Source: Deltaproteobacteria bacterium
GTDB lineage: Bacteria > Desulfobacterota > DSM-4660 > Desulfatiglandales > Desulfatiglandaceae
Length of the DNA: 5,999 nucleotides
Assembly: GCA_019307645.1 (NCBI GenBank)
Contig: JAFDJF010000179.1
Coordinates: 1 to 5,999 of the forward strand
Direction: 5' to 3'
How positions within the stretch are numbered: the first letter of the stretch is position 1; each line of letters opens with the position of its first letter. A program made the translations under genes and the position numbers. Under the pieces are notes generated by a model that did not search any database, was not told where the DNA came from, and worked only from the letters and a program-made list of their open reading frames with translations. Of this stretch, positions 1 to 5,936 are shown in pieces.

Positions 1-1104
1 CTGGCGGCGGATGTGATCGGGGGAGTTCGGCCTGCATTTCTTCTTCCCCAGATCAATCCGGATGAGGCAGAGGCCCATGTCCGATATGTCCATGAAAAAG
101 GGATCCATTTTAATTACCTGATTAATACCATGTGCCTCAACAATATCCATTATTCCCGCGAAGGACACAGGCAGATCATAGAACTTCTGGAATGGATAGG
201 TTCCATTGGTGTTGAAATCGTCACGGTGGGCTTCCCTTATATGGCGCATCTGGTAAGAGAAGTCCTGCCCGGTGTCAAGATCAAGGCATCAAGCGTGTGC
301 AGAATCAACTCTGTTTACCGTGCCAAGCAGTATGAGGATCTGGGAGTAGATGAAATCGTCATTGATGAAAACATCAACAGGGACTTTGACACCCTTGCCG
401 CCATAAGAGAGGCGGTGAACTGCGAGCTTGAACTGATTGCAAATCCGTGCTGCCTCCACGACTGCCCTCACCAGCCGTCACACGTGGCCCATGACGGGCA
501 CGCATCACAGACCAACAGCATGGACAACTATTGTTATCTCCAGTACCCATATTATAACTGTACTCTGACCAAGTTGTCCAACCCGGTGGAGATCATCAAG
601 GCCCGCTGGATCAGACCGGAAGACCTGTGGGCCTATGAGGAGATAGGATACAGCACGTTCAAAGTGGTTGAACGTTTCAAGAAAACAGACATACTGGCGA
701 GCACGGTGCAGGCATACCATAACAGGCGATATGAGGGGAACCTGATTGATATTCTGACACTTACCAACCCTGATGCCTATCTTGAGCCGAATCTGGAGTA
801 CTTTAACAAGCCCGAACATGTAAATGTTGCCAAAGTTATGCAGGTGGCGGATTTGATGAATTTCGCCCTGCGGGATTTTATCAACATTGACAACACCAGG
901 TTTGAAGGCTTTATTGAGTTCTTTCGCGAGATAGGTTCCTGCCGCAACCGTGACTGTGATAAGTGCGGCTTCTGCCGGAAGACCTTTGAGAGGGTCGGGA
1001 CTTTTGATCCGCAGGAAGCAGAAAAACGGCGTAAAGGGTTTGAAGATTTTATCAGGGCGATGGTTATGGGTGATGTCTTTGCAGAAGATGAAGGAATCGG
1101 ATAA
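1..1104 (+). CDS. U32 family protein (UbiU/UbiV-like 'peptidase U32'), 5'-truncated by window edge
   Basis: This is an iron-sulfur protein of the peptidase U32 family. The family name is historical: characterised members such as UbiU/UbiV, RlhA and TrhP act in oxygen-independent hydroxylation of quinones or RNA, and proteolysis is doubtful. The frame is open to base 1, and alignment with the downstream paralogue shows about 30 N-terminal residues missing, so the GTG at 13 is not the true start. Counting the codon at base 1 as residue 1, 367 residues are visible. A TIM-barrel-like N-terminal part carries the FNYLINTMCL and ELIANPCCL stretches. Cysteines C150/C151, C155, C178 and C187 surround H161, H167, S169 and Q170 in a GHASQ segment, the place where U32 proteins bind a [4Fe-4S] cluster. 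The segment IRPEDLWAYEEIGYSTFKVVERF corresponds to the U32 'lone helix plus FKIEGR' signature. A second cysteine cluster, C314-x4-C319-x2-C322-x2-C325, lies near the C-terminus. The stop overlaps the next start (TAATG), so the pair is probably cotranslated. Substrate unknown. Confidence 0.86.
   Translation: MAADVIGGVRPAFLLPQINPDEAEAHVRYVHEKGIHFNYLINTMCLNNIHYSREGHRQIIELLEWIGSIGVEIVTVGFPYMAHLVREVLPGVKIKASSVCRINSVYRAKQYEDLGVDEIVIDENINRDFDTLAAIREAVNCELELIANPCCLHDCPHQPSHVAHDGHASQTNSMDNYCYLQYPYYNCTLTKLSNPVEIIKARWIRPEDLWAYEEIGYSTFKVVERFKKTDILASTVQAYHNRRYEGNLIDILTLTNPDAYLEPNLEYFNKPEHVNVAKVMQVADLMNFALRDFINIDNTRFEGFIEFFREIGSCRNRDCDKCGFCRKTFERVGTFDPQEAEKRRKGFEDFIRAMVMGDVFAEDEGIG
1091..1095 (+). promoter_or_regulatory. 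Shine-Dalgarno of the second U32 gene
   Basis: AAGGA lies 8 nt before the ATG at 1104, inside the end of the upstream coding sequence. It supports this start, which overlaps the preceding TAA by one base, and it argues for independent ribosome recruitment plus coupling to the upstream gene. Confidence 0.6.
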
Positions 1105-2279
1105 TGAAGTATTCCACTGCAGCCAACTGGGAAATGGATTTGCTGGAAAAACTGGAAGGGACTTCCGTAACGGGTGTGTACGGCCAGATATGGAATGATC
1201 CCATGGGTGGGGGAAGAATGTCCATATTCCTCCCCAGGGTAAACAGGGATCAGGCTGCTGCCTATATTCGCGAGGCACGAAAAAAAGGGCTGGAATTCAA
1301 CTATCTTATTAATGCCACCTGCTTTGACAATCGGGAGTTTACCCGAAAGGGTTATGCTCAAATCATGGAGCACCTTGAGTGGATATCATCCACTGAAGCG
1401 GACATGGTCACTGTAAGCCTTCCTTTTCTTGTCCAGATAGTAAAAACCCAATTTCCAAATCTGAAAGTTGCTGTTTCTTCATTTGCCAGGATACAGAACG
1501 CCCATATTGCCCGTTACTGGGAAGACCTTGGCGCTGACAAGATCATCCTTCCCGAAATCATAGCCAGAGATTTTAAAACGCTTCGGCTCATTCGCAAGTC
1601 AGTTGACTGTGAACTTGAATTGATAGCCAATCACCTGTGTCTGTTTCATTGCCCCATTGACCTGCACCACCGCAATATGGTTTCACACGGTTCACAGGGC
1701 GGGCATCCATGCGGTGGATTTGCAGCGGATTACTGCAAGCTCAGCTGCCAACGCATGAAGCTGATAAACCCTGCGGAAATTATCAAGTCAAGGTGGATTC
1801 GCCCTGAGGATGTGGGGCGTTACGAAGACATCGGCATCGACTATCTGAAGATAATCGAAAGATTCAGACGCACGGAAAGCCTTACCCATATCTTTGAAGC
1901 CTATGAGAACAGAAAATATTCCGACAATCTGGCCAGGCTCCTAAGCCTTCCTCAAGAAGGGGCAAGCCTTCCGCCAAATCTGGATATGATTGAAAGACCC
2001 GATCTTATTGAAACAGATAAAATGTTGGAGCAGTTAGAGGTTCTTAGGGAACCGTTTACAGAGAAACTGTATATCGACAATTCAAAACTGGAGGGGTTTC
2101 TCGATTACTTTGAAAAGGTTGACTGCCTGCACATGGATTGTGATCAGTGCGGCTATTGTGAAAAACTGGCATCAAAGGCCATCTCCATCGATGAAAAATG
2201 GCGGGATGAAATGATCACCAGGTTTGACGAGGCAGTGAAAAGCCTGGTGTGCGGTGAACTGGCCGGATATAAAATTTGA
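1104..2279 (+). CDS. U32 family protein (UbiU/UbiV-like), second paralogue
   Basis: This 391-residue protein is a full-length paralogue of the gene before it, alignable from the GGxR..FLPxxNxDxA segment (about residue 36) to the C-terminal cysteine cluster. Its N-terminus, with YGQIWNDPMGGGR, matches the usual opening of this U32 subfamily (YGS..d.iGsGRp), which supports the ATG at 1104. Putative cluster ligands are C179, C183, C211 and C215, with H189, H195, S197 and Q198 in the SHGSQ segment at the same spacing as in the first paralogue. C203 is an extra cysteine specific to this copy. The stretch SRWIRPEDVGRYEDIGIDYLKIIERF (residues about 227-253) is the U32 signature region. A compact C341-x4-C346-x2-C349-x2-C352 motif ends the fold and could hold a second iron-sulfur cluster. 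The two proteins may form a heterodimer, as UbiU and UbiV do; that is inference. A role in oxygen-independent hydroxylation or a related redox step is plausible, but no substrate can be assigned. Confidence 0.87.
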   Translation: MKYSTAANWEMDLLEKLEGTSVTGVYGQIWNDPMGGGRMSIFLPRVNRDQAAAYIREARKKGLEFNYLINATCFDNREFTRKGYAQIMEHLEWISSTEADMVTVSLPFLVQIVKTQFPNLKVAVSSFARIQNAHIARYWEDLGADKIILPEIIARDFKTLRLIRKSVDCELELIANHLCLFHCPIDLHHRNMVSHGSQGGHPCGGFAADYCKLSCQRMKLINPAEIIKSRWIRPEDVGRYEDIGIDYLKIIERFRRTESLTHIFEAYENRKYSDNLARLLSLPQEGASLPPNLDMIERPDLIETDKMLEQLEVLREPFTEKLYIDNSKLEGFLDYFEKVDCLHMDCDQCGYCEKLASKAISIDEKWRDEMITRFDEAVKSLVCGELAGYKI

Positions 2280-2305
2280 TAACTTGTACAACGCCTTAAA
2301 AAATA

Positions 2306-2339
2306 ATCACGAAAACACGAAAGTACGAAAACACAAAAT
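2306..2339 (+). repeat. Left arm of 34-nt inverted repeat made of 8-nt units
   Basis: The arm consists of about four degenerate octamers of form YACGAAAR (CACGAAAA, CACGAAAG, TACGAAAA, then a decayed CACAAAAT). It matches the reverse complement of 2453-2486 at 31 of 34 positions by direct comparison. The three differences are all A/G in this orientation. Confidence 0.85.
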
Positions 2340-2452
2340 TTTACAACTGCTTAATTCTAAGAAATAATACAAGAGAGATGTTTGGGAGTTCTCCCACCTT
2401 CTGATGACTAGGCTGTGAAAGCTTTAAAACGCTGTTTTGTTCTGTTTGTTTG

Positions 2453-2486
2453 ATTTCGTGTTTTCGTACTTTCGCGCTTTCGTGAT
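2453..2486 (-). repeat. Right arm of 34-nt inverted repeat made of 8-nt units
   Basis: Reverse complement of the left arm at 31 of 34 positions, ending 21 bases before the radical SAM start codon. The two arms enclose 113 nt. If the ends are taken as TCACG...CGTGA (2307-2485), each side is flanked by TAA (2304-2306 and 2486-2488). This is a possible 3-bp target duplication, but too short to count as evidence alone. Confidence 0.85.
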
Positions 2487-2507
2487 AAACACAACTGGTA
2501 CTTCCCT

Positions 2508-3830
2508 ATGAATATTCTCTTCGTCGTCCCTGGCTGGCCCAAAGACAGTTTCTGGGATGTCCTGTTCTTTAAATTTCCACCTCTTTCAATCGCAACACTT
2601 GCCGGCCTGACGCCTTCTCACCACACCTTTTCATATGCAGATGAAAGTATTGCACCTGTTGATTTCGAATCAAAGCCCGACCTTGTTGCAATCACCATTA
2701 TGACACCGCTGTCCCACCGTGGCTATATAATAGCCGACAGGTTCCGGAAAATGGGTGTGAAAGTAATTATAGGCGGGATCCACGCCTCCAACATGCCGGA
2801 CGAGGCTGCTGAGCATTCAGACGCGGTGGTAATCGGCGAAGCCGACGAAATCTGGGTGGAGATACTTCAGGATGCAGAACAGGGGAACCTGAAACCCCGT
2901 TACAGCCAGTCCGATTTCACACGTATGGAGCGGATACCTCCTGCTGACAGATCCATTTATCCGGACAAAGGGTACTTCTTTGAAAATATGATTCAAACCA
3001 CCCGGGGCTGCCCTTATCACTGCGAGTTCTGTACTGTCACGGCATTTTTTGGCGGGACTTATCGATTAAGACCTGTGGATATTATTGCAGAAGAAATCCA
3101 AAGCCTGCGCAACACACCCGGCTACATCTTTTTTGCTGACGATAACCTCATTGCCAGAAGCGATCATGCCCACCAACTGATGCGGCAACTGAAAAACTAC
3201 AGGCTCAGATGGGTCTGTCAGGCCCCGATTACCATTGCCAAAGATGAATCAATGCTCAGGGAGTTTGCCGAAAGCGGGTGCCATGGCATATTCATTGGAT
3301 TTGAAAGCCTTGAACAGGAAAATCTTGCCGTTATGGGCAAGACCCAAAATCGAGTGAGTTTTTATGAAGAATGTATCAGGCGTATCCATGAGCATGGCAT
3401 TGGCGTGTATGGCTCATTTGTGTTCGGATATGATCACGATACAACCGCCGTGTTTGACAAATTTCTTGAATTTGCAAACCGAAACACGCTTGACGGAGCT
3501 TTCCTGCCTGTCCTGACCCCTTTTCCCGGAACCCAGGTTTACAAACGGCTCACGGCGGAAGGCCGAATCATCACTGAGGACTGGCGCTACTATGATATGG
3601 CCACGGTTGTCTATCGACCCAAAAAAATGACGGTTCATGAACTTCAGGAGGGTTTCTGGACGGTCAATAAAGGCTTTTATTCCATCTCATCAACCCTGAA
3701 ACGCCTTTTCAGGCCAAGGGCATTAAAACGCCGCAGCAATATTATCTTCATGCCCATGAGTTTCGGCCACATTCCGGCAGTACGCAAGGCACATCGGAAA
3801 TTCAGAGGATTGGTGAATGATGAACCGTAA
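2508..3830 (+). CDS. B12-binding-domain radical SAM protein
   Basis: This 440-residue protein has the class B (cobalamin-type) radical SAM layout. Residues 1 to about 135 form a Rossmann-like B12-binding domain: it opens MNILFVVPGW, then FPPLSIATLAGL, a GGIHAS turn at 89-94 and IGEADE at 109-114. The canonical DxHxxG histidine motif is not visible, as in several members of this class. The radical SAM core begins near residue 160, with C168-x3-C172-x2-C175 as the [4Fe-4S] ligands in TTRGCPYHCEFC. FADDNL and GFESL (264-268) are typical SAM-binding strand ends, and TPFPGT lies late in the barrel. The C-terminus (about 395-440) is rich in Arg/Lys and could contact membrane or an acidic partner. 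Relatives methylate unactivated carbons, cyclise (BchE) or modify lipids (HpnP/HpnJ-like); the reaction here is not deducible. No good Shine-Dalgarno precedes the ATG, but the Rossmann start fits this codon exactly. Confidence 0.9.
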   Translation: MNILFVVPGWPKDSFWDVLFFKFPPLSIATLAGLTPSHHTFSYADESIAPVDFESKPDLVAITIMTPLSHRGYIIADRFRKMGVKVIIGGIHASNMPDEAAEHSDAVVIGEADEIWVEILQDAEQGNLKPRYSQSDFTRMERIPPADRSIYPDKGYFFENMIQTTRGCPYHCEFCTVTAFFGGTYRLRPVDIIAEEIQSLRNTPGYIFFADDNLIARSDHAHQLMRQLKNYRLRWVCQAPITIAKDESMLREFAESGCHGIFIGFESLEQENLAVMGKTQNRVSFYEECIRRIHEHGIGVYGSFVFGYDHDTTAVFDKFLEFANRNTLDGAFLPVLTPFPGTQVYKRLTAEGRIITEDWRYYDMATVVYRPKKMTVHELQEGFWTVNKGFYSISSTLKRLFRPRALKRRSNIIFMPMSFGHIPAVRKAHRKFRGLVNDEP

Positions 3831-3851
3831 CAGTATTCAGTGATCAGTAAC
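3831..3851 (+). repeat. Three tandem CAGT-type heptamers
   Basis: CAGTATT, CAGTGAT and CAGTAAC follow one another directly after the TAA stop of the radical SAM gene, with consensus CAGTRWY. They are short tandem heptanucleotide repeats in the 94-bp gap; function unknown. The rest of this gap (3852-3924) shows no clear promoter or terminator. Confidence 0.6.
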
Positions 3852-3924
3852 CGGAAGGTGAGTAAGGGATTTTTCAATTTAATAATATGGAGCGTAGCGA
3901 CATCCTTAAACCCAAAATCGAGAC

Positions 3925-5025
3925 ATGAAAGTAACCTTCCCACATCTTGGAAGCATGTATATCTTCTGCAAGGCTATGGCTGAAACAGCCGGTATTCCCT
4001 ATGTGCTTCCCAGACCGACATCAAACCGGACTCGCGAAATCGGTGAATACAATACCAATGAATCGGTCTGTCTGCCTCTGAAGATTATACTGGGAAACTT
4101 TGTCGAAGCCCTTGAAGACGGCGCAGACACCATCGTTATGGTGGGAAGCGGTCCGCCATGCCGCCTGGGTCTCTATGATCGTATCATTAAAGTAGTCCTG
4201 AACGATATGGGCTATGATTTCCGCTGGCTTACGATTCCCGGCATATTCAACTGGCAGGCGCTTCTCCAAAACCGGGAAGAGACCCGAGTATTGCGCAAAG
4301 AACTGACTCCGGGGAACTATTTCCGCTTCCCCTGGGCCATGGTTATGGGATGGAAAAAGATGATGTGGTGCGAACACCTCGAACGCACCGCTGCCGAGAT
4401 GCGGGCAATTGCCCGTCATCCGGCTGATGTGGACCGGCTACTGGCGCAGGGACTCCATAATATCGATCAGGCAGCTGGGGTTCTTTCACTTTCCAGGGCA
4501 GGCAAGGCCGCCGTAGCGTCTTTAAAAGTGATCGAAAAAAGTGATCGTCCCCCGTTGAGAGTCATCATGGTAGGAGAGGTTTATACTGTCATGGAACCCT
4601 CCATCAATATGGATATTGAAAGACGCCTGGGACATCTTGGCGTTATTGTTCACAGGTCATCTTATTTCAGCACTCATATCCGGAGGGGCTCGCGTATGGA
4701 CAGGACATTGTTAAAGGACAGGGAAAAACTGCTCAAGATGGCCGGCCCTTATCTTAATTATGATGTGGGAGCAGAATGCAATTTTTCCGTGGCGGAAACT
4801 GTCCAGGCCCAGCAGGAGGGCTATGACGGCGTCGTACACGTCTACCCCTTTTCCTGTATGCCTGAGACAAATGCTGCAGCAGTTCTGTCAGCCGTTTCAG
4901 AAGACTTGAATATACCTGTCCTTCCGGTTGTAATTGACAGGCAGGACATGGGCCTTCGCATTGACACACAACTTGAAGCATTTGTAGACGTTATGATGTG
5001 GCGAAGTCAGGGGCGCATAGTATGA
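3925..5025 (+). CDS. DUF2229-like acyl-CoA dehydratase activase-related protein (HgdB/BcrC-type fold), long paralogue
   Basis: This 366-residue protein resembles the 'CoA protein activase / DUF2229' family, distant relatives of 2-hydroxyacyl-CoA dehydratase and benzoyl-CoA reductase subunits. It opens MKVTFPHLGSMYI, the standard family start, which supports the ATG at 3925 despite a poor Shine-Dalgarno. Signature segments are ESVCLPLK with C49, GSGPPCRLGLYD with C79, GEVYTVMEPSINMDIERRLG, AECNFSVAE with C285, and VVHVYPFSCMPE with C311. The C-terminal IDRQDMGLRIDTQLEAFVDV corresponds to the closing helix of HgdB-like folds. C49, C79 and C311 are the likely cluster ligands, with C285 a possible fourth. 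A helical insert of about 60 residues (roughly 110-190) is largely missing from the shorter paralogue downstream. In known systems such proteins receive electrons from an ATP-driven activase, and one begins two genes downstream. Its stop overlaps the next start as ATGA. It could serve as catalytic subunit, electron carrier or scaffold; these cannot be separated here. Confidence 0.85.
   Translation: MKVTFPHLGSMYIFCKAMAETAGIPYVLPRPTSNRTREIGEYNTNESVCLPLKIILGNFVEALEDGADTIVMVGSGPPCRLGLYDRIIKVVLNDMGYDFRWLTIPGIFNWQALLQNREETRVLRKELTPGNYFRFPWAMVMGWKKMMWCEHLERTAAEMRAIARHPADVDRLLAQGLHNIDQAAGVLSLSRAGKAAVASLKVIEKSDRPPLRVIMVGEVYTVMEPSINMDIERRLGHLGVIVHRSSYFSTHIRRGSRMDRTLLKDREKLLKMAGPYLNYDVGAECNFSVAETVQAQQEGYDGVVHVYPFSCMPETNAAAVLSAVSEDLNIPVLPVVIDRQDMGLRIDTQLEAFVDVMMWRSQGRIV
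5009..5013 (+). promoter_or_regulatory. Shine-Dalgarno deciding the start at 5022
   Basis: AGGGG lies 8 nt before the ATG at 5022. It favours this start over the in-frame GTG at 4998, which would add eight residues, lacks a comparable site and would not align with the MKVxxxx opening of the paralogue. Confidence 0.6.
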
Positions 5026-5936
5026 AGGTCGGTATTGCCCGGGAACTGCTTGCTGTAGAATGGATGCCGGAGCTGATAAAACGACTCGGCCAATTGGCTC
5101 CAGAGATTGAATGGGTCCATGATCCGGCAGCACAAGTTCACCCTCAACTGCTTTTGGATGGAGACGCATGTTATCCGTTTAAAAAAATGGTCCGGACATC
5201 GCTTTCACTTCTGTCCGAGGTCGAGGTGCTGATTCTGCCCAGAATCGTGAGCCTTGACGGATTTTTGATGTGCCCCAATTTTCGCGCCCTGCCCGACATT
5301 GTTAAAATAAACAAGGAAAGGACAGAAAGAAATAGGGGCGTCCCCCTTGTTTCTCCTGTAATGGAGGTGTCCGCACAAAACCATTTGGAGGCCCTTTCCA
5401 GGGAAGTATTCAAGGCTCTTTTTAAAAATGATGCGCGGGATCACGAACCTCAACTCCCTGATAATAAAACAGAGGCGAAGGGACTGTCAGGCCGTGACAT
5501 AACAAATTCCGTTGCCCTTATCGGCCACCCCTATGTGCTGACGGATTCCCGGCTGAACAACGATGTGCCGGATATCCTCCGAATAAACGGCTTTGATACT
5601 GTAGCGGCACAGGAAATTGCCTTTGACCAGCTGACGGAACTGGCGGAATCCCGTGATTACTACGCCAAGAAACTGTACTGGAGAAGTGCACGTGAAACGC
5701 TTGGGGCCTTTCTTTACTTCAATGAAATACAACGTCCGGCAGGCATCATCCACCTCGTTCCGTTCAACTGCGGTGTGGATGCCTTACTGCGAATCGAACT
5801 GATGGCCCTCCATAAACGTTTGAACAATGCCACCCCTTACATGGTTATCGTATGCGATGAACATACCCAGCGGGACCATGCGGTAACAAGGGTCGAGGCC
5901 TTTCTGGATATTGTCCATGGCATCAAAATCAATTGA
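5022..5936 (+). CDS. DUF2229-like protein, short paralogue of the preceding gene
   Basis: This 304-residue protein is a second member of the activase-associated DUF2229-like family, collinear with the longer protein before it. DACYPFK (C50) matches ESVCLPLK; FLMCPNFRALPDIVK (C84) matches GPPCRLGLYDRIIKV; IGHPYVLTDSRLNNDVPDILR matches GEVYTVMEPSINMDIERRL. IIHLVPFNCGVDALL (C250) matches VVHVYPFSCMPETNA, and VTRVEAFLDIV matches the partner's closing helix. Three cysteines are therefore kept in equivalent places. No equivalent of the partner's C285 is seen, while C278 sits in VIVCDEHT near the end. IGHPYVLTDS is a hallmark stretch of the family. The start chosen is the ATG in the ATGA overlap, and the downstream ATPase start lies 20 nt inside its 3' end, so the three products are probably made together. 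A heterodimer of the two paralogues, each contributing a three-cysteine iron-sulfur site, is the simplest reading, by analogy with the HgdA/HgdB and BcrB/BcrC pairs; this is inference. Confidence 0.82.
   Translation: MKVGIARELLAVEWMPELIKRLGQLAPEIEWVHDPAAQVHPQLLLDGDACYPFKKMVRTSLSLLSEVEVLILPRIVSLDGFLMCPNFRALPDIVKINKERTERNRGVPLVSPVMEVSAQNHLEALSREVFKALFKNDARDHEPQLPDNKTEAKGLSGRDITNSVALIGHPYVLTDSRLNNDVPDILRINGFDTVAAQEIAFDQLTELAESRDYYAKKLYWRSARETLGAFLYFNEIQRPAGIIHLVPFNCGVDALLRIELMALHKRLNNATPYMVIVCDEHTQRDHAVTRVEAFLDIVHGIKIN

Larger units (their letters stand above)
2280..2507. other. Gene-free gap between U32 pair and radical SAM gene
   Basis: No convincing coding sequence is present on either strand. 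Most of the gap is the inverted-repeat structure at 2306-2486. Between the arms is an AT-rich core with two small hairpins: TGGGA/TCCCA around a GTTC loop at 2383-2396, and AAAAC/GTTTT around GCT at 2426-2438. Neither is followed by a T-run that would make a classical rho-independent terminator. I see no clear -35/-10 pair for the downstream gene. The gap separates the U32 pair from the radical SAM gene and may mark a transcription-unit boundary. Confidence 0.55.

Noticed and set aside
13..15. GTG at 13 as the true start of the first U32 gene
   Set aside because: The frame is open to base 1, and the paralogue has about 30 extra N-terminal residues with a family-typical opening, so the real start lies left of the window.
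505..1278. Long open frame on the minus strand (257 codons)
   Set aside because: It runs antisense through both U32 genes and encodes no recognisable motif, whereas the + strand frames show clear family signatures. It is a codon-composition shadow.
777..1373. Minus-strand open frame of 198 codons across the U32 gene junction
   Set aside because: It is fully covered by supported + strand genes and shows no family-like segments.
2378..2406. Tiny frame ATG-TTT-GGG... after an AGAGAG stretch inside the inverted-repeat core
   Set aside because: At eight codons ending in TGA, it is too short to support and has no sign of conservation visible from one sequence.
2383..2438. Two small hairpins as a terminator for the U32 pair
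   Set aside because: The stems are only 5 bp and neither is followed by a run of T on the + strand.
2306..2486. CRISPR array
   Set aside because: There are only two units, inverted to each other, made of internal octamers and separated by 113 nt. Regular direct repeats and spacers are absent.
3858..3986. GTG-initiated frame of about 42 codons overlapping the start of the long DUF2229-like gene
   Set aside because: The GGAAGG lies directly against the GTG with no usable spacing, and most of the frame lies out of phase inside a well-supported gene.
4998..5021. GTG at 4998 as start of the short DUF2229-like gene
   Set aside because: The ATG at 5022 has an AGGGG 8 nt upstream, forms an ATGA overlap and aligns with the paralogue's N-terminus.
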